NCBI GenBank assembly: GCA_019843655.1 | Contig: JACDQD010000007.1 | Span: forward strand, 26,306,365 to 26,370,364 | Direction: 5' to 3' | DNA: 64,000 bases | DNA from: Lethocerus indicus | Lineage: Eukaryota; Arthropoda; Insecta; Hemiptera; Belostomatidae | In this document: positions 1 through 14,573 of the stretch, piece after piece | Layout of the letters: each line of letters starts with the position of its first letter | How positions within the stretch are numbered: the first letter of the stretch is position 1 | Program-made: the position numbers and the translations under genes | Notes under the pieces: generated by a model | What the model was told of the DNA's origin: nothing | Databases searched by the model: none | Seen by the model: the letters and a program-made list of their open reading frames with translations, nothing else

Positions 1-3000
1 CCTCCACGTCGCTCCTGCCCTCCTCCTCCTCCTCCTCCACCTCCTGGCCTGAAAGACGAGCCTGAAACACGAAACCCCGAGCTACAGGTTTTATCTGACG
101 AACTAAGTCATGCGTGGTTTTCATGACGGCGTATAAGTCGTGACGGCCCAGGTCCGTGCCTTTCGCCCTCATAGTCCTCCTCGCTCCTCCTTTATCCTGC
201 CCCTTCCTTCATCTTCCTCCTCCGTTTACCTTCCGCACCGACTATATACGCTCGGTCGAAAGCATATTGGAAACGATCGATTCCGGTAATGAAATATTCG
301 CGACACTATTGACCGGTAAACACAACCAGATAGGGGCCGATAGGATTCTACAATACTACCTCCACAGAAGGATATATTGGAAACCAAAAAAACATTCCCT
401 GATTTCGTATCAATTTAACACTATCTAGCAGAATACTTTTCTCTGATTTTTTAATGTTAACGCACTTTCTTCTATATTTCCTTTGTGGCTTACATACGAA
501 TGAGAATCGTATTCCACAATACTTATGTTATCCATTAACAATATGTTTATAAATTAAAGTATAAAAGGAACTTCAAAAATTCATAGTAGAAATGGTCATT
601 AGAAGTTAAATAATTGATTCTAGCATTATCAGTATGAAACTTCATTGAAACTTCATGAAAAACTTCATTTTAGTGTCAGCACTATGACTGTCTCTTTGTC
701 TCCCTTTCTCCGCCTCTCTGTCTCTCTATCTCCAGTAGCATAAGGATTTCTCGGCGAATTCTGTAGAGTGGAGACACAGCGAGAGCGTTGCTCTCCTGAA
801 TTTTTCCCAAAGGTGCGATGGTCCCCCCTTGGACAGTGTGTGAAAGACGTGCCCGATTGGGCACGCCAGTCAAACGGCCGAGAGCCCAACAAAGGTGTCC
901 CGGCCACAACATACGCCCAACGTACGGGCTCGCTTGATTAAAACGCCGCTCGAGTTATTACTTCACGCGCGCTTCTCTCTCTCTCTCGAACGAAAACCCC
1001 CATCCCTCTAAGGCCGAACAACAATGGTCGGAGGAGGATTCATCTCGAGGCTTACAATTTTTCCGAGGCACAATAAAGTTTTCGTGTCGCATTCCCCCGG
1101 CTTTTAATAGGCGTGGTGTGACGCGGCGGCCACTATACAGCGGCGAACCGTGGACTCCTCGAAGATTGACTTTCATGAAAAGGCTTATCCCCAGTGTGTC
1201 GGGCGTTTAATTCTCCGGATGAAATTGGCGCACCAGAAAAGGGTATAATAAAATTCCACATTCCGCCTCTTTGATACCTGATTGAATGGTGCTATTCTTG
1301 TCCCGGTTCTATAGGCAATAATCAACTCAGTTTATACTATAAAAGTAATCGACAAAACGTTAATGTTCTGACGTTATAACGGCAATGTAAATAAACTATA
1401 ATTTCTTATCACTTTTCATCATATGAACAGGAATATAAAAGACCTAAAGACCGAATTTCCTGGAGTTCCAAAAAATAGTCATCAGTATTGCACATTGTTT
1501 TATGTCCACGTCTGTATTAGTGTAAACGAGTCTTATAGCTATAATTATACGGTATATTATGGAATTAAATCTTCAGAATAGGTAAAGCAAATAATTTTGT
1601 AACTTTATCTAATTTGACTAATAACGATGTGTCTTGTCCATCTTCGCTATTGCCATTCTCCTCTCACGGGCATCGTGCCTCGGTTAGACCGCGAAATTAT
1701 CCCGCATCTGCGGTTTTCCTCGAAATTGCTTCTCAACGAAAATCATCGATATTTGCCTGAAACCAAGGCGGGGTGATAATTGCCAATGGGTTATTTTTCA
1801 ATTTGAATATTTTTTTTCTCATAGCCAGACACGAGAGTATTCCTCGGTCGCCGGGAGTTGATTTCTGCGAAGGCGGGCGCCAAACTACATAATTCACCTG
1901 CGAGCGGGCCGGCGGCGTTACGCAATTCCTCGCAATTTTTCTCAGAAGAGCCCGTTTCTCATTCGCTACTCCACCGCCTGAAAATTGGCGCAAATTCTAA
2001 TTCAATTTGCCGACGGGCTTCGATTCAGAAAAATTCTTCTGTTTCGAAGAATTGGCTGGACAGCCAATGAATAGAAATCGCTCTCCACTGGCTATTTCAT
2101 AATACGAAAATTAAATACACAATTCCATCTTGACTCGTGCAATTCTTCTATTTTTTTATAGGTAAAGATTTCCTCCTTATATCGCGGGATTAATGCAAAT
2201 TATTTAAATCTATTCGTAATTCCAACAACTCGATTTTTTTTAGTTTATTCTCTTTTCTTGATTCTTGATTTCTTGATTTTTGAAATTCCGAACTTATTTA
2301 CTCCCGGACAGGATGTTTAGCTTGAGGAGAATGCCTAAAGTCGGCAATTTGAGTCCTCATTTTCCGACCCGTTCCCTTTTTTTCTCGCCAAACATAATTG
2401 GTGCTCGGGGCGACGCCGAGCGGCCCTGAGAACGAGAGGAAAATCGGCCGAGAAACGAAGGACGCAGAACCCAATCCCCGGTGTATAAATCGAGTACGAT
2501 ATATCGGCCGTAAATGAAATTAATGGAGGGCCGTAAGGGAGTTGTTCCTATCGTCCGGGCCGGTTACAGCCCTGGCAGTATGTGCCTCGGCCTATTACAC
2601 ACTTTAGAGGCTCAATATTTTGCCCGCCGGTCGTTCGTGTACATCGTTTCAGAGTGCGCTGCAATATCAGAACTTCTGCGAAGAGATACTTGAAGTTAAT
2701 CAAATTATTTGTTGGAGATAAGTAGGATTGTTGAACGTACGTTGAATAAAACAAAAAAGGGTTATCTAGTACAACAAAGGTTACCTGATAATTAACTTGA
2801 AGTGGAATGGAGTATTTGGAATATACTGTGATGCTTCACTCTATTGTCAATTGGCAGAACACGGAAACCGGTCTAGATTAAAAGACCGGCTGAGTCTAGC
2901 AAATCATTTTGATTAGACATAGTCAGTATGATAAAAACAGATTGGACCAAGTACAAGAGTACACTCGATATTGTTGTATATTGAATGTGTATAAGCACAA

Positions 3001-4800
3001 AAGGGCATTTTCGTAATTACTCAGAAAAACTAACGAGTGATAATGGAATAATAGTATAGCTTATGGGTAGATTCTTAGTTATTTCCTAGAGACGCATTAC
3101 CGGAATAGGTTCTACTCTGTTGGCAGTTAGTTTCGATCCATCTGCGTTAATGTCGTTTTTGTTTTCCCGTCTCTTTCCGATTCTTGTTTTACGACAAAAT
3201 TTCCAGAAATAAAAAGATACGCCGGCCGTGTTTCCACTCGTGTATTACGTAGGGCGCCCCATATATCCGTTTTATGCGATTAGGTTTAGGACGGGCGTTG
3301 TTTAATTCATGAGTCTCCCGGTGTTCCTGGTCCGGGGCGGGGGGGAGTACCCTTTTTTTCCGACCGCTCCCGCTTTGGCCGAGCTACTGGATTCCGCCCG
3401 TCGAAGTAGTCGATCCATTAATACGAATATCGATCGGCGCTTTAAACTGCCGCCGATCCATCTCAACGGGAATATTTGGCAAACGGTCGGGAATAGTATT
3501 TGTGCCGTTAAACGACCAACGATGTTATACTTTCCGCCGAGGTCCGACGCCTCGCCTACTGAATACGGCGAACGGTCGAAACCAGTTTAGCCTCTCAAAC
3601 CGCCGTTGTATATAACTCCGATAATAATTTGTCGTATTATACTAAATAGAGACCGGCTACGATTTTGTCGCGTTAATAAAGTAGCACCGCGTTTTCTGGC
3701 TGAATACCATCGTTTATTCCGCTCTTTGAAGGGCGTATTGTTTTCGTACCGCCTTTCGAACTTGGCACAACCCTGTTATAACAGAATGACAAGGAAAACA
3801 TTACAGGAAATTCCCATCAGCGAAGAGCCCGAAGGTGGTCCCAGGGGCTGGCGGGAGGTGCCGGCACAAGTGGGCCGAACCGCGTTTCGTAATGACCCAG
3901 ATATCGGCTGCCTAGGCGCGTTTTGCATACATTTTTTTATTAACGTCTAATCCGTTCTTTTTCTTTCTTTCTCTCCGTGAATTCGTTAGCGGCTGTCGTC
4001 CCGGGCGGGATATAGACCGGTAACCATTTGGAGTTCGGCCATTAGCCGGGCTTTGGCGAATGGATTAAGATTAAGGCCTGGCCGAGAGCGTGGGAGCCGC
4101 CCATTAGACAGATGGCAGTAGGCAGTCGGGATAAAATATTTACGGAATAAACTATTCTTGCGACACCGCTTGTCGCAACGTCGCTTCAAATTTGATTAGG
4201 CGCGCGTGTATTATACACTCCGCAAGTAGGCGTACGGGATTTTAGAATTAAAATTAATATCGAAGTTGTTCATACTTCGGTCAGACTTTTGTCCCTAAGA
4301 GCCAATCTGGCCTTTCCATATCTGGCTTTTCCGTACGCCCGATGCACATTGAGTTTCTTGAAAACGTTTTCTTCTAATTAAAGAACTGTGTGCATTGGGC
4401 TCAAGAGGCGGTTGAATTTGGCAATCCCAGAATGTTGGTACGATTGACACATAGTGCCGGAAGTTTTTCAAACCTTGAAAGTTTCGTCAAAATAATCGAT
4501 TCGGTATACTTTTTCTTTCCTTCATACCCAGGGAAAAACTCCAAATACCTCCAGTAGTATTACCACAACTTTTGTTCGATAATTTTCTACCATACTTTTA
4601 TGACGTGTTTTATGTATTACCATCCTCCACATGACCCAACTTCTGAAAAACACCCAAAATCGAACTCTTCCCTCAAATAAAAATATTTATTTTGTACTTC
4701 GATTATTGTATTGTCGAAAGTATGATCGGCGGTAACAATTTCGCCGGCATTAAAGTCTCCGGCTGTTTCGCTAATTGTTTTTCTTTTTTGTCTGTTTCAG
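1..4800. other. Upstream region of Egfr, no gene seen
   Basis: I see no convincing exon here on either strand. Reading frames are short, have no flanking splice signals and do not resemble known proteins. There is a CTC-type triplet run near positions 19-48. A hairpin repeat fragment of the dispersed 'gtctagcaaa' family lies at about 2866-2912. The region may hold the Egfr promoter and noncoding first exons, but I cannot fix one. A good pyrimidine tract ending in CAG at 4800 suggests that an intron could end there. Confidence 0.5.
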
Positions 4801-4892
4801 GTTGGAGTGTTGATGAGTGCAGTATGTATAAAAAGGAGGGGAGTCTGAGTCGGTCTGAATTAGCGTTGGTAGCACCGTGATGGAGGAGTGCT
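4801..4892 (+). promoter_or_regulatory. Egfr 5' leader with TATA-like box
   Basis: The stretch just before the Egfr start codon can be read two ways. A pyrimidine-rich tract ending TTTCAG at 4800 would make it the spliced end of a 5'UTR exon. Alternatively TATAAAAA at 4827-4834 would place a transcription start near 4855-4860, leaving a leader of about 35 nt. An in-frame TGA at 4878-4880 closes the frame upstream of the chosen ATG at 4893. An out-of-frame ATG at 4880 precedes it and reads across the signal-peptide exon. Confidence 0.45.
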
Positions 4893-5022
4893 ATGGCCGC
4901 CGTTTCGCATCTCTTGAGGCGATGCTGCCTCCTCTTGCTCGTGCAGATCGCTTCGCCACTGCTTCTACCACGTGCCTCCCTCGCCACGGCCGAGCCATCC
5001 TCAGAGTTCGTCAAAGGCAAAA
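4893..5022 (+). CDS. Egfr: Egfr exon 1: signal peptide
   Basis: Encodes residues 1-43 plus the first base of codon 44. It has an arginine pair, a leucine-rich core ([15 protein letters not shown]) and probable cleavage near A33. The donor is GTAAGT at 5023, phase 1. The start is fixed by the upstream in-frame stop at 4878. Exon 2 opens with the conserved receptor N-terminus, so this exon supplies only the leader and a short linker. Drosophila Egfr uses alternative first exons; another could exist here, but I did not identify one. Confidence 0.85.
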
Positions 5023-8000
5023 GTAAGTCGCTCGCTGCACTGACGACAAAGACCGTCGTCGCCTGTTCAAAGGCTCGTTTTTTTGTATATCTTGAAACAT
5101 CGGTACGACGACCCATTCGGGAGAACGCAATTTTTCAATCGTAATTTTCAGTAGATTACCGAAGAGCTACGACAATGGCGAAAAGCTACATTGGGCTCCA
5201 TCTAGACGAACCACGAAAATTACCATGGCCATGACTAAAACTGACGCCGAAAGCAACCTTAACTAACGAACTCACAATTTACAAAACCATATTGAAACTG
5301 ACGTGGACATACAGCATCCCAGAGATAGGTCCGATATGGCTCGCCTCCTGAGATTCCAATCAAAAGTCCTTCGAACCAAACTTAATGCTGTTTGATGTGT
5401 TACTCCTCTTTTACCTATTCATTATACAATCCACCACTGGCCTCAAGACAAGAGGGGCTTACTCTTAAAAAGTGACATCACCCCTTGGTTTCTTGTGTCA
5501 CGCAAAGCATAAAACGCCCATAAAACATACCGCCGTTGTAACCCTATAACTGTAGCGTTCGGTGAGAAAAAAAGTTTTGAAACAAAAACTTTTCCGACAG
5601 GAAAGCATTCGGGAGCGTACATGTGAAATGATTTTTGTTTACAAACAAGGCTCCTGTCCGGGCGGTTTTTGTTTCATGAATATACGGTGGACGGGACTGA
5701 AAACAAAGGGAGTTTTGTGCCGAGATGATGACGAGGGGCAAAAGCGGTAAGTGTTTTGTGCGAGGTGAGCGGGTGCCCTGTTGTGTGGGGCTCTCTCCAA
5801 ACCGGTTCCGAGGTTTACTCCACCTAGCGCTTCTCTTTCTCCCTCCTTTCTCTCCGACCAATCCTCGTTTCCTTTAAACTCCTTCCAGGGCCAGTTTTAG
5901 TATACTTCGTAATTGGTGGGGAAAGAAAAAAACACCGGACGATATAGGTCCACGTGGACAAAACGCTCATCCTACGCCCGAAAACGACTCCCACTGTTCC
6001 CTGTTCACATTTCGTAATACGTCGTGTACGACTCTCAGATTAAGATCTGTTTTTCGCCACGGCCAGTAGCCGGTAACACAGCCACAAAGCGCCTTGAAGA
6101 ACTTCTTGACTACTGACAACACTGAAAAGTCCGCCCGAGCTGTACGAGGGTCAACTTGTTTGCACGCTTACAATATTTTTATTTTTATTTTTGGAATCGT
6201 CTTAATTATCGAAGCCATAAAATTGTTTGCCATGTTGTATTGTATATTGTAGTGCATGACAGAATTTTCAGGTTCAACATTTCAGGTGAGGCAATTTCAG
6301 GTAAGCTCATGACCTGCGAATTGATGGCGTTTCTGAATATTATTTTTACGGTATTGAATCTCGTCAGAAGTTTGAATTTAGTTCCAGACCAACAGAATTT
6401 AACCAAAAATAACGAGCGCGTATTTATCAATACGCGGTAAATAATCGGTACATACATAAAACTCTATTGTAGGAGCGATATAACTGTTCAATGGATGGTG
6501 AATGGGCCTTCTTTCAACCGGAATCCACTAGTTCAGGGTTTCGATTCATTAACATAGCCGCTACTTGATTTTTTCGAGAGAGAACTTTCTAATGTCGATA
6601 CTCGTGTAGTAAAAACTGCGATATTGGGGTGCCTTTTTCTCTACAAGGATCCATCTTTTGGACCAATACCCAAGGAGATAGCTCCTTGATGACCTCAGCG
6701 GGGGGAGCTTCCCTTATTGCATCCAACCGGCCTTCCTCTAGAAGATAATTCCTCATCCGATTCTGGATGTCCCCTGGAAGTTCGAGGACGCGCAAAAGGA
6801 TTCAAATCTGATCCAGCTGAATATCAAGGCTCCTGGAGCCATGATTCATTCCGCAGGAATAATCGGGGTCGGGAGGAGGAGGAGGAGGGGCTGGACGGGT
6901 TGTGCAGTCATAAACAAGACAATTATCTCGAGATTGACTCCCGGCTCCAGTCGAGGTAAACTGGATCCCAGTTCGCACGCTGTCGTTCTCGGCTTAAATT
7001 GCCGCCGCTCGACTTTCGGACGATATAAATAAATTCAAAAACGGATTTCGCGGATTCGGTCCATAAAACGATTTCGAGATCCCCATTCCCCATTGGGGAG
7101 GGGGAGGGTAGGGGGCAGGTGTCTGGCCGCAGCCGAACCGACTTGAAACTGGTTCTTATCTCGCCTTTTATACAGAACACGGGTCTCTTTTAGTCCCCGA
7201 GAGGACAAAATATCCAGGATGCTGGAATATCGCATTATGATTTTCTCGCCATTAGAATTCTTTAGAGTAACAGGAACGGCAGCCGATGGAGCATTCCTCA
7301 GTACGGATGGCCTTATTTTATTATTACTAAACGACGCTCTTTTATAGTGCTAATTAAGCAAAGTGAAATTTTTATTTTTTTAGCTAGCCCTCTTGCCGTT
7401 ACGTTCTAAAATCAGCAAAATAGTACAGACCTTTTTGCTAATCAAATAATATATCTACAGCAGCTCGCCTTCATTAATTTTTTCTGTCAGTAATCACTCA
7501 AGTATATTGGTTCATTTTTACTGTGGAGGTCGTTTCGTTTTTCTGATTTCTTTAAGTGGCTTATGTCTTTTTTGCCTTATTGTGAGTAATTTGTCGAGCT
7601 ATATTAATGGGGCGAATATCGAATCACGTTGCGATTATATTTTCCAATTTATTATGTTCTCTAATCTCACCATATTCTCAACTGTGTCCCTTTTCTTTTT
7701 TACCCGGATAGCTTAGTTCTTTAATTTTGCATCGCGGTATTCAAAAACTACATAATATATCTGTTTTCCGTCTTCGGCGGAGGTATCCGGGGGTCATCCG
7801 TGTCTTCGGCTCTGCGGGGCACTAATTGTGCGATGCAGATTAAAGCGGCTTTGTGGCGGCTAATTGGTCGATTTAAGAGAAGGGACGACAAAGCCACCAC
7901 CGTCCCCGGAGGATTCCACACAAAAAGCTGCCCTCCCCGCCAATAATTACAGCATAAATACCGCCGGCCCTCGGCAGGACTCCTTCTTCTTCTTCTTCTG

Positions 8001-11000
8001 TCTCTCGCCGCCGCCGTCGCCGCCGCCGGTTCGTATCGGATAAGAGCGGCATTCCTCGACGTCCAAGTATCCGGGAAGGTATGCGCCCGAAAAATTGTCA
8101 TTCCTACTGAACCGGGGGAGCCGAGCGCAATTAAAACGGTTTCCGGGGGCCGGGAAGATTGCGGCAAGAATGCGGGCCGTTTTCTGTTTTTGTGGAACAT
8201 TTCTCATGGAAAAATGACAAAACTTAACCGCTCGATATTTCCCAAATACCTCCTTTGAGTGCCCCCCTTCAATTACTCCGGGGGCAGGTGGAGTCGGAAC
8301 AGAATTTTAAATACTCGGGCCATTAATGAAATATTTCAGACTCTCGGGGGGAATACGGGTGGAATTAAAGTCTCCACTCTCTGGAGTAAAGTTTTCTAAA
8401 GAATTTTTTGTGGAATTTTGAAAATAATTTCGGGGGATCGGTTTTTCTCTTTTCCTACGTTTCATGGAGCTAGTGATAGCACTCCTTTGGCTCATCATTG
8501 GGACACGACGTCTCTGCACACGATGCAGAGGAATAAATTACTTCCAGTTCAGAAGTAAAAAGTGAACCGGTCGGTAGGCAGTATTGAGAGCAAAACTTTC
8601 ACACATGCCAACTGAATAGAAACCCTCCCTAGACCTCTATCGAGTGAAAATAATATTTAGGACTGAGAATATAATCCTCGCGTGTTTGGGTCTGGATTTC
8701 CCCCGTCAAAAACTACGGTCGAGCTCGTCCGTCGTACAGAAAATACATCTTTCGTCTTCCAGGCCCGCATTCCTGCTCGGCCTTAGGCCCGATATATAAT
8801 TTCCCTCTTTTAATTTATATCCCATTTTTTTATACCCCCCTCCCCTCAACGCCACGTTCGCCTCCACGAAAGTATAATTCAAAGCGGTTATATATTTATT
8901 AAGGAACACAACGGGCTCGTAATTTGTCGGCGGGACGTCTCGAGAGTTATATTTATTTCTCTCTGAAAGTCGGGTCACGTAAACTTCTTTTTCTACATTT
9001 CTCCCCACACTATAATGTTATTAACATCAATCCTAATTTATTGGGGTAAGCCTTAAAACGGAATTTTGCAATCCTCCCCCCGGATTAGAATTAAATGTCG
9101 GTTCTCACGCCTTCGACTGTCACTCGGTCAAGAAGTGTCCGTGACGCCGGCGCGTAGTAAATCACATTTGACTGGATTTCTCCCTCCGCCAAGCAGATTG
9201 CGTCACGTTCTGCCGCAAATTGATACGGTGGACGTATCAATCTCCAGTACGCACTTTATGCCAGAATCCTGAAACAATTTATCAGTTTGAGAGGGTTCCG
9301 AATATCATCAGTTATTATAATTAAGGACGGTCGGTCTATTTACCGACAATTCATATATCGCTTCTATATTTGTTCCGTTATTTCATGTCAGTGTGTGTGA
9401 ATGTATTGAACTACTGAAATTAACTTATTCCTCTTCATCGCGAGCTCATTCTTGCCCTAGGGGTTTTCGGACTCGAGACGATATTCCCAACCTTCCGCGA
9501 TGAATACTCCGCGCGGTCGTTTATTTTGCGAAATTACAGAGCGCCGACAATAAATCTAGGTGGGGGGGGGAATAAAACAAAAGGGGCCGCCCTCCGTGTA
9601 TAAGGTTTAAAGCGGGTGATCGACACCGAAGATAAGTGGGCAAGAAGAATAAATCTTCCGGCGGTGGTCAGTCGGGAGGGGGGCCTCTCTTTTAATTGCC
9701 AACTCCGAAAACCGCCGTGTCCTGTTCTGGCCCGCGGGGAACAATGGCCGCCGCCACCATCTCCCATCTACCGGGAAGCCGCCTTCTTCTTCTCCTTTTT
9801 GCACACGCTCCTCCAGCTCTACGGGCGGCCGCGAGGGGGAAGTTTTTTTCTTATCCTTTAGTATTCTCTCGTCCGGGTGGCGTAAGTGAAAGTTTAGCTT
9901 ATTTCATCAACGCGCGCTCAATCTATTAAATATCTCTCTACTGGAAGGCGACCGGGTCCTGAACCTTTACTCCTGAGAGAACCTTCCTCCTGGTCCATTC
10001 GAGCGATCCGTGTCCCCCCGGTGGCCAGTTCCTACACGACATTCTTATCCACGAAATTCCGCCGGTAAAATTCTGGAAGGGAACACGGGCAGTTCGGAAG
10101 GAAGGAGGAGGCGGCTATAAATTAATAGGGGGCGCTGTAAAGAAATATCCTTATAGGGAGCAAGCACGTAAACGGGTTCGCTCCCCCTCATCCTCCTCTC
10201 GCTCCTGCTTCACCGCCGCGACGTCGGGAAGAATTTATTTTTTCTTGTCCCGACAACGCGATCCCATAAATAGTCCCTGGCAGGAAAAGTAGAAGGAGAA
10301 GAAGAAGGGGCGGGCTAATTCGAGAGCTGATTTTCGGTAGAGCTTCGTCCATCAATTAGCGGGCCTGTATTTGGACACTGTCGCAGCTATTAATTTTGGT
10401 CGCCCTTTTTATCTCCGAATATTTACATCCTTCGCTTGTGCTCTTGTTGACGGCCCCGAACCTGAATTACGACCGCAGTTTGGTCACTCTGTAACCATCC
10501 AGAAAACTTGTCCTCTCAGAATCCAGGGGTCTTCTGAAGAACGGACGTTCTTCTTGTATTTGGTTTCTCGGCGTCTCCATTGGCCTCTCTTAGCTTAATT
10601 TTATGAAATATACAAACAAAGTTTAGAATAAAGTCCCGAATGTTGTCACGTGATTTATTATACCGAGTAAATTTAAAAAAGAAAGTCGGCAGGTTTCTCC
10701 TTCGTTATTCTCTATTTGTTAGTGCTACTTGAACGTCAATGTCCCTTATTGTAGTTTCACAATAAAATAGATAAGAAAAATAAATTCTACCCCAATGTCC
10801 GTGTCATATCTGCCCAAAGCGGTGTCTCGAATTTTCATTCTGTAATTTCTGTCATCATCCCCCGGTTTTAATCGAACGCCCATGGACGCCGTTCCTCCAG
10901 GTACTCCGACTGAAGGAAATTACGCGTAAGGGTCATAAGAAGTAGAAAGAGATTTAGCTCAATACGAGGAGCCTCCCCGGGGATCATTAGAGGGGTTCTC

Positions 11001-14000
11001 CCGCGCCCCGAGACAGAGTTCACGGCTGGTCACCCACCTGTGTGTATCTCCCGCGTACTCTCTCTCTCTCTCTCTCTCTCTCCCTCTCTCTCACACACAC
11101 GGCGGTTACGCGTTAACGTACTCACACTCCTGCACTCTCTCGCTCTCTCCCTCTTCCCCTCTCTCCCTCTATTCGTGTTGCGGCGTCACGATTCAAATTA
11201 CCGCAAGTATGAGAAGCGCCCCCGGCTTAACTTTTGCCGCCAACCGCCTGAACCGGGGGGGGGGGGCTCGCCAAATACTCCAACATAGTTTCCCTTTAGA
11301 TATTTGACCAGGAAGAAACGTTAGCGGTAACTTGTGTGTTTATTGGAAACATTGATGATCCGTCGGTCAAAAAAACCCGGTAGCTTTGTCATCCAAAGTA
11401 CCCCATATCTAAAAAAATTATATTCATTAGATAATTTTAAGTCGATTCTAATCCCTGTCCATGTATCTTGCCTAGGACTGTTTCTTATTATGTGTATCTA
11501 CCTTTTTTTACCGACATTATTTTCGCTTTATTAAACGTTAAGATAAATCAAGTCAGTCTCTCTTTGTTCGTTAATGATTTTAATTTAATTTAAAATTAAA
11601 CGATCTAATTAAAATTAATGTGTATTAATCGAATAAGGAATTTCTAAGAGTGAGGCAACAGAAGTAACGTAAGACATCCTGTCGGTCGAAAATGTCAGCC
11701 GGGTTTTAAACATTTTTTAATCGCTCGAAATTCAATTCCGCTCGAGGTTTGTCGGTCCCAATAGTCTTCTTTTTCTTTCTGTTCCCCGTTTATTATATTT
11801 CATATTACTTACATAATTAACAACAATTTTATTTTTTGGTCTGTAGCCGATAATACGGGGTCCGAGTATCGTGTGTCCGCGTACAAACCGCATTCTCTGA
11901 AAATGTCATCCGGCCATTTTTTCTTTCTTTTTTCATGAAATAGAATTCTCGTTCTTGCGATCCAAGAATTATAATTACGCGCCCCTTTATACAACTAGCC
12001 TCGAGTAGTGGGGCAGAAAAGGCCTTCGAGTTTTAACGTTTCCCCGGTCCTTTCAATATTATACAATTATGTTTTACGACATCCCCGCTGGCTTTTATCG
12101 GGCGCGTTGAAAATAAAAATAAATTACTGATATATAAATATAATTTAAGGTATTTTTGTGGCCGGTTATCGTCGGCCGTTCGGTCTTCAGTGGCGTTGCG
12201 CCAGTTCCAACGACATGACCTGGGGTCTAACTGGCGGAATGGCAAAGACGACGGCGAAAATCCGAAACCTGTCTAGTTTAAAACTGAATGCAGCCCACAA
12301 AAAAACTGCCAATATTGAAACATCAGCCCCCGGATATTACTTGTCGCTATTTCGTTCTAATTTTGTTTTTGCAATTCTGTGCAATCAGCGATATGCATAA
12401 TTTTGACCGATTTCACTCCCGAATTAGTGTTAACACAATATACCGTGACTGTATTAATATAGTAGTGCATATATACGGCTCTGTAGTACGAAATTATGAT
12501 TTTTTGATGCAGCTCCTGTTCGGCGGAATATCCTGAAAGCTCCTGAAAAAATATGAATTCAGCTTTCGTCCCGTCTTATTATTCTTATTATCATAGCCAG
12601 AGGCTAGAACTGGGACTGGACGGTATGCGGTGTAACCCTATCCCCGGTTTCGTAACGAGTTCCTCCCGAGCGATCCTTATCTCTTCGAGGGACCTCGGTC
12701 CACAAGAAACCGGCTTTACCTTCACCACTGTTCCTCGGCATATATTCGGGATTTTCCTAGACAGAATTCAATCCAAACAATGTGCAGCCTAGACGACTGA
12801 CAGATCTGGTCTAGTTCCAGTAAAACGTATTTAAAATATATAAAAAGTATTTTCGACTCAGTCCAAAAAGCAGCGATATTTTCGATTTACATTTGAAAAG
12901 GGTCTAGCAAATCGGGCAGTGCATTCAACGCTGTTCAATAATACGCTGACGCTATTACTTTGCTCTAGTTATTTCAGCGATACAAAGGTTTCGAGGGCCT
13001 ATTTTCGTCTCTTACTGGCCTCTTGCTGCTTGCTTATATCTGGCGACTTTAACTACTGCCGGGACTTATTTTTAAGCCCAGGTTTAGGTCGACGACATTA
13101 CGACCACCAGGCTTGGCTGTCATCAGTATATTGTAGGCCGTGAAAGATTCTGACCTCGCTGACTGGTGTCGGTTTCCTGGGTGCAGTCTCATTTAACGCA
13201 ATATTATCTGTAACATTAAAACATTTTTTTTGTCTCTAGACTGAAACCCGTGGCTAACTTCAACTTTTGGTCTGTTCGAAATTGTACAAAATAAGACATG
13301 GGCAATTCCTGAAGACAGGTGGAGCCTGTGTCTTTGGTGGGTGGGGGACACGCGAGTTAATTGGAGTTATAGCGGTTAAAGGGAGTGCGACCCAGATTCG
13401 AGAGCTGTGTCCAGTTCTGGCTAGAATTTCAGCCAATCGGAACGCTCGGATTTGATTAGGCCGACGTGCGTGTGCGCCCACGTGTCGCCCGCCTCGCAGG
13501 CTCTCGTCCTGAACTCTCGCCCGCCGAGAGAAAAAACATTTTGTTCTCACAAATAAAACTGTCTTCGATTTGAATCACGGATCGATTTGAGGCATTCGTT
13601 TGGCCGTACGCCTGGTTCAGCGGAATATTACCGCTAGTTTGAGGCCTACTCTTGTCAGGTACTTGGGTATGCAGGCTGCAAGTGCAAGTATCTGTCGGTA
13701 CTGACAGCCGATCCCTAAGTACCGATTCGCTGTGTATTGCTGACGATCCTCAACAACAGACAGCCCAGATATGCCAAACTAAAACAGTTGCGGAAACTTT
13801 TGTTAGGGGAGTGTCTGTAAATTGGAATCAGTTTGGAATACCTGTCTTGTTGTCTCCGAGGGGTCGGAATACCGTAGATATCGCTTTCGTGGTTTTGTGA
13901 GTCATGCCATGTGCCAAAGTGACCGACACCGCTACTGAAGATGGCGATCGACCGAAAATGGTCTAGCAAAAGACCAAACCGGCGAGAGGAGAACGCGGTA

Positions 14001-14509
14001 TCAACGGTTGGGATCGGTTATAGAGGTTAATATTATACGCAGAAATATAATATTGAATGTATTTGTTTGGTTGTAACTTTCTTTTGTCGCAACCCTAATG
14101 AGTTCTCGAATATTTGGGAAATGGTCATACGGCGTAAGACAGTAATAATTCTGGGCGTTACTGCATTATCAAAATATTGTAGGCACATTGAGGGTGTTAC
14201 TATGCGTTTCATTCCGCGATATCCGGCTGGCAGTTGTGTTGCACTTCTTCCAGCGGCCGGTTAATTGTCCGGGAATGCCCGGCCCGAGAGTCGCAAGAAA
14301 TGCCCCCGGGGGGACGGACGGACCTCGGAGAAATATTTTAATCGCGCTCCCTCCCGGCAATTTGGATCGGTCTGGAGTATGGAGGACGGAGGTCGGAGCC
14401 TGGAGCATGGAGCACGGAGCCCTGGAATGCCCTAACGATTGGCCTCACTGTTCCTGCGGAGGGAGCCTCCTCGGTCGATGAACCCACCAGTCAGCTTTAT
14501 TCCCTTACA

Positions 14510-14573
<64 letters not shown>

